Counted from the stretch's first letter, positions 17,684 through 26,089 are shown. The stretch: 46,796 nt of DNA from Clostridiaceae bacterium (GCA_016290665.1 JAEEUW010000005.1:1-46796); one strand, 5' to 3'. Notes: generated by a model not told the origin, from the sequence alone. Program-made: numbers and translations.

Positions 17684-18820
17684 TCAGTCCTCTGTGTAGG
17701 TGCCCAGATAGGCGAATTGTTCGCCGTTGCGTTCCAGCCTTGCAATCAGTGCGCGCAGGGCGGGGGAGGAAACGGGCGCTTCAATGTCGAAATAAAACAG
17801 AAACTCAAAGTCGCTGCCCGGAATCGGGCGGCTTTCGAGCTTGGTCAGGTTCAGCCCGAGCGAGGCGAAGCGCGCAATTGCGTGATAGAGCGCGCCGGGC
17901 TTGTGCGCCAGCGTCAGCAGAAGCGACGTCTTTTTCGCGCCGGGATAGATCTCCGGCGTTTTGGAGATGCAGATGAACCGCGTATAGTTGTTCCGGTTGT
18001 TCTGCACGTCGTCGGAGAGAATCTCCAGATCATACAGCTCGGCGCAGTCCCGCGAGCCGATGGCGGCCATATCGGTTCTGCCCGATTCGGCAACCAGCTT
18101 TGCCGCCTGTGCGGTGTTCTGGCAAAGGCGGGGCTTGCAGCCGCTTTGCGTGAGGAAATCGCTGCATTGGCGCAGCGCCTGCTCGTGAGAACAGATTTCT
18201 TTGATCTCTTCAAGCTTCGTGCCGCGCGGCGCAAGCAGGGTGTGCGCAATGTGCAGCTTCATCGAATGCGTGATATAGAAGTGATAGGCGTGCAGCAGGT
18301 CGTAGACCTCGTTGACCGACCCGGCCGTGCTGTTTTCAATCGGCAGCACGCCGTAGCGGCAAAGCCCGGAATCGACCGCCTTGCAGACGTCTTTGAAGGT
18401 GGAAAAATAGAGAATGCTCGGATACTTGAACATCTTGTCGCAGGCGTGCTGCGAGTAGGCGCCCTCCGCGCCCTGACAGGCGATGACGGCGCGCGGCGGG
18501 GGCAGCTGCGGCGTTTTGGCGCAGACGGTTTCCAGCAGCGCGGAGATTTTGCCCGGCTGATTGATGACGGCGTGCTGATAGGAACGGCTGACGTCGAACA
18601 CGGTTTGATACAGCACGCCAGTATAGTCCGCCAGCTCCTCTCCGGCCAGCGCGGTCACACGGTTGAGCACGGCGCGCTCGCGTTCGGAGTCGTAGATCGG
18701 CAGCCGGTTTTCTTTTTTGAAGAGCGCAATCTCTTTTGAGAGCGCCATACGTTTTTGAAAGAGCGCAACGATCTGTTCGTCGATTTGTGAAATCTCGCTG
18801 CGGCAGGTTTGCAGATCCAT
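17684..18820 (-). CDS. pheA: P-protein: chorismate mutase / prephenate dehydratase with ACT domain
   Basis: Bifunctional enzyme that turns chorismate to prephenate and then to phenylpyruvate for phenylalanine synthesis. In 378 residues it shows an AroQ-type chorismate mutase helix domain (1 to about 85: IDEQIVALFQKRMALSKEIALFK), a prephenate dehydratase domain from about 110 (GAEGAYSQHA, LPIENSTAGSV) with NYTRF at about 278-282, and a C-terminal ACT domain with GALYHAI and the ESRP motif at about 329-332. ACT/ESRP binds phenylalanine for feedback inhibition in characterised relatives. It lies between aroC and the aroE/K fusion. Confidence 0.96.
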   Translation of the reverse strand: MDLQTCRSEISQIDEQIVALFQKRMALSKEIALFKKENRLPIYDSERERAVLNRVTALAGEELADYTGVLYQTVFDVSRSYQHAVINQPGKISALLETVCAKTPQLPPPRAVIACQGAEGAYSQHACDKMFKYPSILYFSTFKDVCKAVDSGLCRYGVLPIENSTAGSVNEVYDLLHAYHFYITHSMKLHIAHTLLAPRGTKLEEIKEICSHEQALRQCSDFLTQSGCKPRLCQNTAQAAKLVAESGRTDMAAIGSRDCAELYDLEILSDDVQNNRNNYTRFICISKTPEIYPGAKKTSLLLTLAHKPGALYHAIARFASLGLNLTKLESRPIPGSDFEFLFYFDIEAPVSSPALRALIARLERNGEQFAYLGTYTED

Positions 18821-18838
18821 GGGGCAGTCTCCTTCCGG

Positions 18839-19912
18839 TTAGAAAATCAGGTTTGCCAGCGCAAGGGCGCACGCCGCTTCCACGCAGGGGACGGCGCGCG
18901 GCACCACGCAGGGGTCGTGACGGCCGGGAATCTCCAGCGTGACCGGCTGCCCGGCGGCAAGGTCCACGCTGCGCTGCGGCAGAGCGATGGACGGCGTCGG
19001 CTTGAACGCCGCGCGGAACACGAGCGGCATGCCGGATGCAAGCCCGCCGAGGATGCCGCCGTGGCGGTTCGTTTCGGTTCGGACAACGCCGCCCTGCACG
19101 CAGAACGGGTCGTTGTTTTCGCTGCCGCGCAAAGCCGCGCCGGCAAAGCCGCTGCCGAACTCGATTCCCTTGACCGCGGGAATGGCGAACACACAGCGGG
19201 CAATCTCGTTTTCCAGCCCGCCGAACATCGGCTCGCCGAGGCCGACAGGCAGACCCGTCGCCGCGCATTCGATGACGCCTCCCAGCGAATCGCCACCGGC
19301 CTTTGCGGCCGCTATCGCTTCGCGCATCGCTTCGCCCGCGGCGTCGTTTTGCGTGCAGAACTGCTTTTCTTTCAGGGCGTCCAGTGCGGTGGCATCCAGG
19401 TTTACCGCGTCAAACGGCTCGTCCTTGACGGCGCCGATCTGCGCAATGTGCGCGCCGATGGTGATGCCCTTTTCCTTCAGCAGCTGCATGGCGACCGCGC
19501 CCGCAAACACCAGCGGCGCCGTCATGCGGCCCGAAAAGCTGCCGCCCCCGCGGCTGTCGTTTTGCCCGCCGTATTTCACGTACGCCGCAAAATCCGCGTG
19601 AGAAGGACGAGGAACCGTGCGCAGCGCGTCGTAATCGCCGCTGCGGGCGTCTTTGTTGCGGATGATCGCGCACAGGGGCGCGCCGCAGGTCACGCCGTCC
19701 GTCGCGCCGCTGACAATTTCCGGCAGATCGGGCTCTCTCCGTGCCGTCGCATACGGGGCGTTTCCAGGCGCGCGGCGGGCCAGCATGGCCCGGATGGCCG
19801 GCAGATCGAGGGCGGTTCCGGCGGGAATCCCTTCGATCACGACGCCGATCGCGTCGGCGTGGGACTGGCCGAAGACAGTGATTTTGAAGCGTTCGCCGTA
19901 GCTATTGGACAT
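18839..19912 (-). CDS. aroC: Chorismate synthase
   Basis: Final step of the common pathway: EPSP to chorismate, with reduced FMN as cofactor. The 357-residue protein starts MSNSYGERFKITVFGQSHA, with the His-bearing signature 1 (GQSHADAIGVVIEGIPAG). It continues through PRPSHADFAAYVKYG and DSRGGGSFSGRMTAPLVFAGAVA. The GTG nine bases upstream is rejected because AGGAGG overlaps it; the ATG is correctly spaced. Its start overlaps the aroA end by 11 bp, indicating coupled translation. Confidence 0.97.
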   Translation of the reverse strand: MSNSYGERFKITVFGQSHADAIGVVIEGIPAGTALDLPAIRAMLARRAPGNAPYATARREPDLPEIVSGATDGVTCGAPLCAIIRNKDARSGDYDALRTVPRPSHADFAAYVKYGGQNDSRGGGSFSGRMTAPLVFAGAVAMQLLKEKGITIGAHIAQIGAVKDEPFDAVNLDATALDALKEKQFCTQNDAAGEAMREAIAAAKAGGDSLGGVIECAATGLPVGLGEPMFGGLENEIARCVFAIPAVKGIEFGSGFAGAALRGSENNDPFCVQGGVVRTETNRHGGILGGLASGMPLVFRAAFKPTPSIALPQRSVDLAAGQPVTLEIPGRHDPCVVPRAVPCVEAACALALANLIF

Positions 19913-21134
19913 CTGCGGCACCTCCTTGCGTGCGGTACAGGTTGAAAAAGGTCGGGAATGATTTGTTGATCGCCTGCGCGTTGCGAACGATCACAGGCGC
20001 GCTGCATTTTTGCGCGGCAACCGCTGCCGCCATGACGATCCGGTGGTCGTTTGCGCTGTCCGCCGTGCCGCCCGAAAGAAGCGGCTTGCCGCGGATCAGC
20101 AGGCCGTCCGCGGTCTCCCGCACGTCTGCGCCGAGCGCGCAGAGCAGGGCCGTCGTTGCTGCCAGCCGGTCGCTTTCCTTGTGGCGCAGGTTCTGCGCGT
20201 TCGTGATGCGGCTTTCACCCGCGGCCGTTGCCAGCAGCGCCGCCAGCACCGGCACAAGATCGGGCACGTCGCCGGCGTCGATTTCTGTGCCGCGCAGGGC
20301 AGAACAGTCAAGCTGAAACGTGCCGTCTTCCTGCAGCACCCGCGCGCCGCAGGCGGCCATGATTGCAGGAAACCGGCGGTCGCCCTGCGCCGACTGCGGA
20401 TCCAATCCGCCGACCCGGAACCCGCAGGCGAGCAGCGCCGCCGCGCCCGACCAGTCGCCCTCCGCAGCGAAGGCTCCGCCCCGCAGCGCAGCAGGGGAGA
20501 TCGTGTAAACGTTGTCGCTTTGCGCAATCTGCGCGCCGAAGCGCCGCAGCACGTCAAGCGTGACGCTGAGATAGGGCGCGGATACGATGGGCGGCAGGAG
20601 CGTGAGCGTGCTCGGCTGATCCAGATGCGCCAGCGCGAGCAGCAGACCCGTGGCATACTGCGAGCTCACCGCGCCCGAAATAGCGTAATCGCCCGGCTCC
20701 AGCCTGCCGCCGATGCGGATCGGAAAGCCGGGCTCCACGGAAACGCCGTGCCTTTTCATTTCTTCCAGCAGCACGTCGTTCGGTCGCTCGGGCAATCTGC
20801 CGCGGCCGGTGAAGACCGCTTCTGCGCCGAGCGAAGCGACGACCGGCAGCAAAAAGCGCAGCGTGGAGCCGCTTTCGCCGCAGTCGAGCAAAACATTGTC
20901 GTTCCATTTGGCCGGCGGGGTCACGCTCCACGCGGCGTCCTGTTTTTCAATCGATACGCCGAGCGCCCGCAGGCACCGGACGGTCGCTTCCATATCGTCG
21001 TTTGTATCCGCAATCCGCAGCACGCTCGGCGACTTTGCCAAGGCCGCGCAGATCAGCAGCCGGTGCGCCGCCGATTTGGACGCGGGCGCCTGTACGGCGC
21101 CGTGCGGCGCACAGGGCGTCAGTCGAACGTTCAT
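19902..21134 (-). CDS. aroA: EPSP synthase (3-phosphoshikimate 1-carboxyvinyltransferase)
   Basis: Joins shikimate 3-phosphate and phosphoenolpyruvate. The 410-residue product shows APASKSAAHRLLICAAL at the N-terminus (Lys and Ser of the substrate site) and CGESGSTLRFLLPVVASLG, which corresponds to the NAGTA-type loop. It also has SSQYATGLLLAL and RHKESDRLAA near the end. The loop reads GESGS rather than the NAG[TI]A form, as in many Clostridial (class II-like) enzymes. The ATG overlaps the aroB stop (ATGA). AAGGAG lies upstream. Confidence 0.95.
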   Translation of the reverse strand: MNVRLTPCAPHGAVQAPASKSAAHRLLICAALAKSPSVLRIADTNDDMEATVRCLRALGVSIEKQDAAWSVTPPAKWNDNVLLDCGESGSTLRFLLPVVASLGAEAVFTGRGRLPERPNDVLLEEMKRHGVSVEPGFPIRIGGRLEPGDYAISGAVSSQYATGLLLALAHLDQPSTLTLLPPIVSAPYLSVTLDVLRRFGAQIAQSDNVYTISPAALRGGAFAAEGDWSGAAALLACGFRVGGLDPQSAQGDRRFPAIMAACGARVLQEDGTFQLDCSALRGTEIDAGDVPDLVPVLAALLATAAGESRITNAQNLRHKESDRLAATTALLCALGADVRETADGLLIRGKPLLSGGTADSANDHRIVMAAAVAAQKCSAPVIVRNAQAINKSFPTFFNLYRTQGGAADVQ

Positions 21135-22174
21135 TGCAGCAGCTCCTTCAATTCTTCCACAGGCATCGTCTTCGTCTCGCAAACGCCGATGCGGCGGGGC
21201 AACACCAGCGTGATGCTGCCGCCGGCGCACTTTTTGTCGGCGGTCACGGCTTCATAAAGCGCGGCGTTGGAAAACGCGCAGTCGGTCGGCAGGCCGTTTT
21301 GCAGCAGCGCCGCGGCGATCTCTTCGCGGCAGGGGACGAAGCAAAAGCCCGTCTGCTCTGCAAGCGCGGCGATACGCACCATGCCGACGGCGACGGCCTT
21401 GCCGTGCGAAAGGGAAAAGGCGGAGCCGGCTTCAATCGCGTGGCCGAGCGTGTGGCCGAAATTGAGCAGCGCGCGGCGGCCGGTGTCGAATTCATCCTCG
21501 TTCACAACGTCGCGCTTCATTTCCACGCAGCGCGTGATGACGTCCGTCATCTGCGCGCGGGGGACGCCGTTTTTTACCCGGTCAAACAGCGCTTCGTCGC
21601 CGATCACGCCGTATTTGATCACCTCGGCCATCCCGTCGCGGAAGTCTTCCTCGGAAAGCGTTGCCAGATAGTCCGTGTCGCACAGCACAAGGTCGGGCTG
21701 GCGAAACACGCCGGCGAGATTCTTTCCTTCGGGCAGATCGACCGCCGTTTTGCCGCCGACCGAGGAATCCACCATGGCGAGCAGGCTGGTCGGCATCTGA
21801 ACGAGATGCATGCCGCGCATATAGAGCGCCGACGCCAGTCCGCCGAGGTCGCCGGTCACGCCGCCGCCGAGCGCCACAAGCACGTCTTTGCGCGAAAGGC
21901 GCGCCTGCGCCAGAAACGCCAGAAGGTCAAACAGCGTTTCGGGCGTTTTGCTCTGTTCTCCGTGCGGAAAGACGTAGCTCACACAGTCAACCTCGGCTTG
22001 CCGCAGGTCGTCTTTCAGCGCGGCAAGGTGCAGCGCCGCCACGCGGTCGTCGCTGACGACGCAGACCCGCGGCGTGCCGAAGCGGGCTTTGATCTTTTCG
22101 GCCAGCAGCTTTCGCGCGCCGGAGCCGATGATGACGTCATACTGAATGGATGCAGATACGGTTACAGTTTGCAT
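21131..22174 (-). CDS. aroB: 3-Dehydroquinate synthase
   Basis: NAD- and metal-dependent cyclisation of DAHP to 3-dehydroquinate, the second pathway step. The 347-residue protein has the family markers HGEQSKT, LGGGVTGDLGGLASALYMRG, PTSLLAMVDSSVGGKTAVD with active-site Lys, FRDGMAEVIKYG, and the metal His in LNFGHTLGHAIE. An AGGAGA site precedes the ATG. It is third in the operon after tyrA, and its end overlaps aroA by 4 bp. Confidence 0.97.
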   Translation of the reverse strand: MQTVTVSASIQYDVIIGSGARKLLAEKIKARFGTPRVCVVSDDRVAALHLAALKDDLRQAEVDCVSYVFPHGEQSKTPETLFDLLAFLAQARLSRKDVLVALGGGVTGDLGGLASALYMRGMHLVQMPTSLLAMVDSSVGGKTAVDLPEGKNLAGVFRQPDLVLCDTDYLATLSEEDFRDGMAEVIKYGVIGDEALFDRVKNGVPRAQMTDVITRCVEMKRDVVNEDEFDTGRRALLNFGHTLGHAIEAGSAFSLSHGKAVAVGMVRIAALAEQTGFCFVPCREEIAAALLQNGLPTDCAFSNAALYEAVTADKKCAGGSITLVLPRRIGVCETKTMPVEELKELLQ

Positions 22175-22191
22175 GGCTTTCTCCTGCGGCG

Positions 22192-23022
22192 TCAGCCGGC
22201 CTGTCGTTTGGTTTGTCTGCCGTCCTCCAAAAGCTGCCGCAGCGCTTCTTCGTCCCCAGCGCCCAGCGCGTCGCGGTACTGCTGCAGATTGGCGATCAGC
22301 AGATCGAGTTCTTCACAAAGGTTGTCGCTGTTTTCCAAAAACAGCTCGGTCCACATGCCGACGTTCAGCTTCGCCACGCGGGTCATGTCCTTATAGCTGC
22401 CCGCAGAAAAGCCTTTGCGCTGCATGGCGGTGGGGCTTTTGACATAGGCGTTCGATACGATATGCGCCAGCTGCGAGGTGTAGGCAATGATCCGGTCGTG
22501 CTCTTCGGGCGTCGTGAAGGTCAGCGTTTCAAAGCCAATGGAAAGGAAAAACGCCTTCACGCGCTCCAGCAGCCGCACGTCGCTGACGCCTTCGGTCGTC
22601 AGAATCATCGATGCGCCGCGGAACAGCGACGCGCGCGCATGGGAAAAGCCCCAGAACTGCGTGCCCGCCATCGGATGGCCGCCCAAAAAGCAAAAGCCGT
22701 GTTCTTTTGCCAGCGTGCAAAGCGGCCGGCAGACCACGCGCTTGACGCCGCAGCAGTCGATCACGATTGTGCCGGGCCGGATAGCGCCGAGGTGGGCTTT
22801 CACATAGTCCACCGCCGCCTGCGGATAGAGCGAAAGCAGCAGCAGATCGGTTTGTTTCAGTTGTTCGTCGTCCAGCTCGCCGTCGATGGCCCCGACCAGC
22901 GCTGCGCCAAGCAGGGCGCTGCGGTCCAGATCGAAGGCGAACACCTTGTGCTCCGTCGTCTCTTTGACGGCCCGGGCCAGCGAGCCGCCGATCAGACCGA
23001 GCCCCACAATGCCGATATTCAT
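22192..23022 (-). CDS. tyrA: Prephenate dehydrogenase
   Basis: Oxidative decarboxylation of prephenate to 4-hydroxyphenylpyruvate for tyrosine. The 276-residue protein begins with an NAD-binding GLGLIGGSLARA. It has DCCGVK and the active-site His in LGGHPMAGTQFWGF, and the helical dimer domain carries AYTSQLAHIVSNAY. There is no clear C-terminal ACT domain, so feedback by tyrosine would have to act otherwise or be absent. It sits second in the operon between aroF and aroB. The symbol assumes prephenate, not arogenate, as substrate. Confidence 0.92.
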   Translation of the reverse strand: MNIGIVGLGLIGGSLARAVKETTEHKVFAFDLDRSALLGAALVGAIDGELDDEQLKQTDLLLLSLYPQAAVDYVKAHLGAIRPGTIVIDCCGVKRVVCRPLCTLAKEHGFCFLGGHPMAGTQFWGFSHARASLFRGASMILTTEGVSDVRLLERVKAFFLSIGFETLTFTTPEEHDRIIAYTSQLAHIVSNAYVKSPTAMQRKGFSAGSYKDMTRVAKLNVGMWTELFLENSDNLCEELDLLIANLQQYRDALGAGDEEALRQLLEDGRQTKRQAG

Positions 23023-23036
23023 GGCCTTCCCTCTCT

Positions 23037-24047
23037 TCAGGCGTCGCCGCGCATGACGGCGCGGATTGCTTTTGCTTCGCGCACCACCTGCGCAAACTGC
23101 GGAGGCGTGAGCGCCTGCGGACCGTCGCAGAGCGCGTGCTTCGGGTCGTTGTGAACCTCGATCATCAAACCGTCCGCGCCGGCGGCCACGGCGGCAAGCG
23201 CCAGCGGACGCACCAGCCGCGCAATGCCGGCGGCATGGCTCGGGTCGGCGATGATGGGCAGGTGGGTTTTTTCCTTGAGCAGCGCAATGGCCGAAATGTC
23301 CATCGTGTTGCGCGTATACGGCTCGAACGTGCGGATACCGCGTTCGCAGAGCATGACCCGGTTGTTGCCGCCGGCCATGATGTATTCCGCACTCATGAGA
23401 AGTTCTTCCATTGTTGCGGAAAGGCCGCGCTTGAGCAGAATCGGCTTTTGGGTTCTGCCGAGCTCCTTGAGCAGCTCAAAGTTCTGCATATTGCGCGCGC
23501 CGACCTGAATCACGTCCACGTTCTCAAACAGGTCGAGGTGCCGCAGGTCCATGATCTCGGTCACGATCGGCATGCCGGTTTCTTTCTTTGCCGTTTCCAA
23601 AAGGCGCAGGCCCTCGGCGCCCATGCCCTGAAACGCGTAGGGCGAGGTGCGGGGCTTGAACGCGCCGCCGCGCAAAAACGCCGCGCCGGCTTCGCGCACC
23701 TCCCGCGCAATCGAGGTGATCTGCGCGGGCGATTCCACCGAGCAGGGCCCTGCAATGAACGCGAGCGTGCCGTCGCCGATCTTTCGGCCGCAGACGTCGA
23801 TCACCGTGTCGTCCGGGTGGAACTTGCGGTTGGCGCTCTTATAGGGCTCCGAAATGCGCGTGACCGATTCCACGATATCCAGGCCGCTGATCAGATCGGC
23901 GTCGAGCCGCGACGTGTCGCCGATGAGGCCGAGCACGGTCTCGTACTGCCCCTCGGAATAATGCACGTCGATATCCATCGACTTCAGCCAGTCGACCAGA
24001 TAGGAAAGCTGTTGTTTGTCGGTTCCTTTTTTCACGACGACTACCAT
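23037..24047 (-). CDS. aroF: DAHP synthase with N-terminal regulatory-type domain
   Basis: Condenses phosphoenolpyruvate and erythrose 4-phosphate, the first pathway step. The 336-residue protein is closely like the Thermotoga type I-beta enzyme. Residues 1 to about 70 form a ferredoxin-like (ACT-resembling) domain, which in that relative binds Tyr/Phe and gates the barrel. From about 90 the barrel shows AGPCSVES, RGGAFKPRTSPYAFQG, QVGARNMQNF, LLKRG, LCERGIRTFE and DPSHAAG, with metal ligands among the Cys, His and Glu residues. The ATG has AGGAGG 9 nt upstream. It is the first structural gene of the operon, preceded by an attenuator-like leader. Confidence 0.97.
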   Translation of the reverse strand: MVVVVKKGTDKQQLSYLVDWLKSMDIDVHYSEGQYETVLGLIGDTSRLDADLISGLDIVESVTRISEPYKSANRKFHPDDTVIDVCGRKIGDGTLAFIAGPCSVESPAQITSIAREVREAGAAFLRGGAFKPRTSPYAFQGMGAEGLRLLETAKKETGMPIVTEIMDLRHLDLFENVDVIQVGARNMQNFELLKELGRTQKPILLKRGLSATMEELLMSAEYIMAGGNNRVMLCERGIRTFEPYTRNTMDISAIALLKEKTHLPIIADPSHAAGIARLVRPLALAAVAAGADGLMIEVHNDPKHALCDGPQALTPPQFAQVVREAKAIRAVMRGDA

Positions 24048-24070
24048 AATGACGTCCTCCTGCGGTTTGA

Positions 24071-24108
24071 TAAAAAGAGCCCCTGCAGCGGAAGTTCACT
24101 GCAGGGGC
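24071..24108 (-). terminator. Attenuator terminator before aroF
   Basis: On the minus strand GCCCCTGCAG, a 10-nt loop and CTGCAGGGGC form a perfect 10-bp stem followed by TCTTTTTA. It lies between the leader peptide stop and the aroF ribosome site. Its 3' arm and loop can alternatively pair with bases just after the leader stop (24137-24150), which fits an antiterminator. Confidence 0.9.
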
Positions 24109-24136
24109 GGGATTCTGAAATCAGAATGAACAGCAC

Positions 24137-24150
24137 AACTTACCGGCTCT
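24137..24150 (-). promoter_or_regulatory. Candidate antiterminator segment of the aro leader RNA
   Basis: In RNA sense this reads AGAGCCGGTAAGTT. AGAGCC is complementary to GGCTCT in the 3' side of the terminator (24076-24081). CGG-T-AAGTT is complementary, with one bulge, to AACTTCCG in the terminator loop (24089-24096). It starts two bases after the leader stop codon, so a ribosome at the stop would mask it. Confidence 0.6.
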
Positions 24151-24151
24151 A

Positions 24152-24211
24152 TCAACTTTTGTCAATAAAGCTAAAGTAATAATAGGCCCATGTTGCGTTT
24201 TTGCGTGTCAT
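24152..24211 (-). CDS. Aromatic amino acid leader peptide of the aro operon
   Basis: A 19-residue ORF, MTRKNATWAYYYFSFIDKS, with Trp at 8, Tyr at 10-12 and Phe at 13 and 15. Six of 19 residues are aromatic and packed into eight positions. GGGAGA lies about 9 nt upstream of the ATG, and a good promoter lies about 32 bp upstream. A rho-independent terminator follows 44 nt after the stop, and then aroF. The layout matches leader-peptide attenuation as known for pheA, trp and his operons. Here it would sense charged tRNA-Tyr, tRNA-Phe and perhaps tRNA-Trp together. Translation and regulation are inferred; the ORF, codon run and hairpin are directly visible. Confidence 0.88.
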   Translation of the reverse strand: MTRKNATWAYYYFSFIDKS

Positions 24212-24242
24212 AAGGCAATTCTCCCGTGCTGTTGTTTTGCAT

Positions 24243-24271
24243 AGTTTATCACTTTAAACCTTTAAAGTCAA
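24243..24271 (-). promoter_or_regulatory. Promoter of the aro operon
   Basis: TTGACT, a 17-bp spacer and TAAACT on the minus strand. The predicted transcript start is near 24236, giving a leader RNA of roughly 190 nt before aroF. Confidence 0.8.
24251..24268. promoter_or_regulatory. 18-bp palindrome inside the aro promoter, possible operator
   Basis: ACTTTAAACCTTTAAAGT has two 8-bp inverted half-sites around a 2-bp centre. It fills the spacer between -35 and -10 and overlaps the -35 end. The position suits a repressor site, but A/T-rich symmetry can arise by chance and the protein is unknown. Confidence 0.45.
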
Positions 24272-24298
24272 TAGTTTTTTGCAAAAAATTTGAAAAAG

Positions 24299-26089
24299 TT
24301 ACGCGATCGGCTCAAAATCGGCGGCGCCGTGCTTGCAAAGCGGACAGATGAAGTCGTCGGGCAGCTCGTCGCCCTCATAGACGTAACCGCAGATCTTGCA
24401 GACGAATCCCTTTTTGCCCTCGGTCTGCGGCTTGGGCTTCACGTTGTTCTGATAATAGGTGTAGGTCATCGTCTCCTTGTCGGAGATCACGCGCGCTTCG
24501 GTCACGGCGCAGATGAACATGCCGTGGGTGCCGAGGTCGACGTACTGCTCCACCTTGAGCGACATGAACGCGTTGATGAACATCGGCAAGAAGGCGAGGC
24601 CGTTGTCGGACCGCAGCGGTTTCCAGCCCTCGAACTTGTCCTTGTTGCGCCCGCTCTGGAAGCCGAACAGCTCAAAGATGCCGAACGGCGCATCGGTGGA
24701 AAGGCAGTTGACGTTCATGACGCCGGTCTGCTTGATGACGTGGTGGGAATAGTTGTCCTTGTTGATCGTCACGGCCACGCGGTTGGGCGTGTTGGTGACC
24801 TGCGACACGGTGTTGACGATCAGGCCGTTGTCTTTTTTGCCGTCGTTGCTCGTCACAACGTAAAGGCCGTAGCCGATCTTGAACAGGGCGGTCAGATCGT
24901 TTTTGTTGGCGGTCTCGTCGTGCTGCGCCAGATAGTCCTTGCAAAGCTCGTTGGCCAGATCGTCAAGCTGCTGCTTGTTCTGCTCGTTCATTGCGGACAG
25001 GATCTTCACGGTCGTGTCGGCGAAGGTCAGGTTCTTGCAGCCCTCGAGCATTTTCGTCATGGTCTTTGCAGCCATCGGCGCCCAGGAGCCGTTTTCGATC
25101 AGTGCAACGGTCTTGTTCTGGAAGTTGCGCTCGGTCAGATGACCGATGAACTCCCGCATGAACGGGAAGATGTCAGCGTTGTAGGTCGTGGTGGCAAGCA
25201 CGATCTTGCCGTAGCGGAAGGCGTCCTCCACGCATTCGGCCATGTCCTCACGGGCGAGGTCGTTGACGCAGACCTTCGGGCAGCCCTTGGCCTTCAGTTT
25301 TTCGGCCAGCAGCTCCACGGCTTTTTTGGTATGGCCGTAAACGGAGGTATAGAAGATGGCGATGCCCTCTGTCTCCACACCGTAGGACGACCATGTGTTA
25401 TAGAGGCCGAGGTAATAGCCGAGGTTCTCTTGGAGGATCGGTCCGTGCAGGGGGCAGATGGTCTGAATATCCAGCGCGGCTGCTTTCTTCAGCACCGCCT
25501 GCACCTGCGCGCCGTATTTGCCCACGATGCCGATGTAATAGCGGCGGGCTTCGCACGCCCAGTCTTCTTCCGCGTCCAGCGCGCCGAATTTGCCGAACGC
25601 GTCGGCCGAGAACAGCACCTTGTCCGTGCTGTCATAGGTCAGCATGACTTCCGGCCAGTGAACCATCGGCGCGGCGACAAAGTGCAGCTCGTGGTGGCCG
25701 AGTGAGAGCGTGTCGCCCTCCTTGACCACGATGCGGCGGTCCTCATAGGCGGTGCCGAAGAAGTTTTGCATCATCGTGAACGCCTTGGCGGAGGAGACGA
25801 CCACGGCGGCGGGGTAGTTCTTCATGAAGTTGTCGATATTGGCGGAATGGTCCGGCTCCATGTGCTGCACGATCAGATAATCGGGCTGCCGGCCGTCCAG
25901 CGCCGCGGCCAGATTGTCGAGCCATTCGTGGGTGAAGCTGCGGTCCACGCTGTCCATCACGGCGATCTTGTCGTCGAGGATGACGTAGGAGTTATAGGCC
26001 ATGCCGTTGGGCACGATGTACTGGCCTTCAAACAGGTCGATCTGGTGGTCGTTCACGCCGACGTAGCGGATGTCTTTGGTAATGTTCAT
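24299..26089 (-). CDS. Flavodiiron protein with flavin-reductase-like and rubredoxin domains
   Basis: A 596-residue soluble electron-transfer oxidoreductase that in relatives reduces O2 to water and/or NO to N2O, protecting anaerobes. Domain order: metallo-beta-lactamase-like diiron domain (1 to about 240) with ligands in HMEPDH (76-81), His144, Asp163 and His215; flavodoxin domain (about 243-385; FYTSVYGHTKKAVE); a flavin-reductase-like domain (about 405-540); and a C-terminal rubredoxin with CKICGYVYEG and CPLCKHG. All diiron ligands and the four rubredoxin Cys are present. GAGGTG precedes the ATG. No strong terminator lies between it and the aro promoter, so some read-through is possible. 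Confidence 0.95.
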   Translation of the reverse strand: MNITKDIRYVGVNDHQIDLFEGQYIVPNGMAYNSYVILDDKIAVMDSVDRSFTHEWLDNLAAALDGRQPDYLIVQHMEPDHSANIDNFMKNYPAAVVVSSAKAFTMMQNFFGTAYEDRRIVVKEGDTLSLGHHELHFVAAPMVHWPEVMLTYDSTDKVLFSADAFGKFGALDAEEDWACEARRYYIGIVGKYGAQVQAVLKKAAALDIQTICPLHGPILQENLGYYLGLYNTWSSYGVETEGIAIFYTSVYGHTKKAVELLAEKLKAKGCPKVCVNDLAREDMAECVEDAFRYGKIVLATTTYNADIFPFMREFIGHLTERNFQNKTVALIENGSWAPMAAKTMTKMLEGCKNLTFADTTVKILSAMNEQNKQQLDDLANELCKDYLAQHDETANKNDLTALFKIGYGLYVVTSNDGKKDNGLIVNTVSQVTNTPNRVAVTINKDNYSHHVIKQTGVMNVNCLSTDAPFGIFELFGFQSGRNKDKFEGWKPLRSDNGLAFLPMFINAFMSLKVEQYVDLGTHGMFICAVTEARVISDKETMTYTYYQNNVKPKPQTEGKKGFVCKICGYVYEGDELPDDFICPLCKHGAADFEPIA

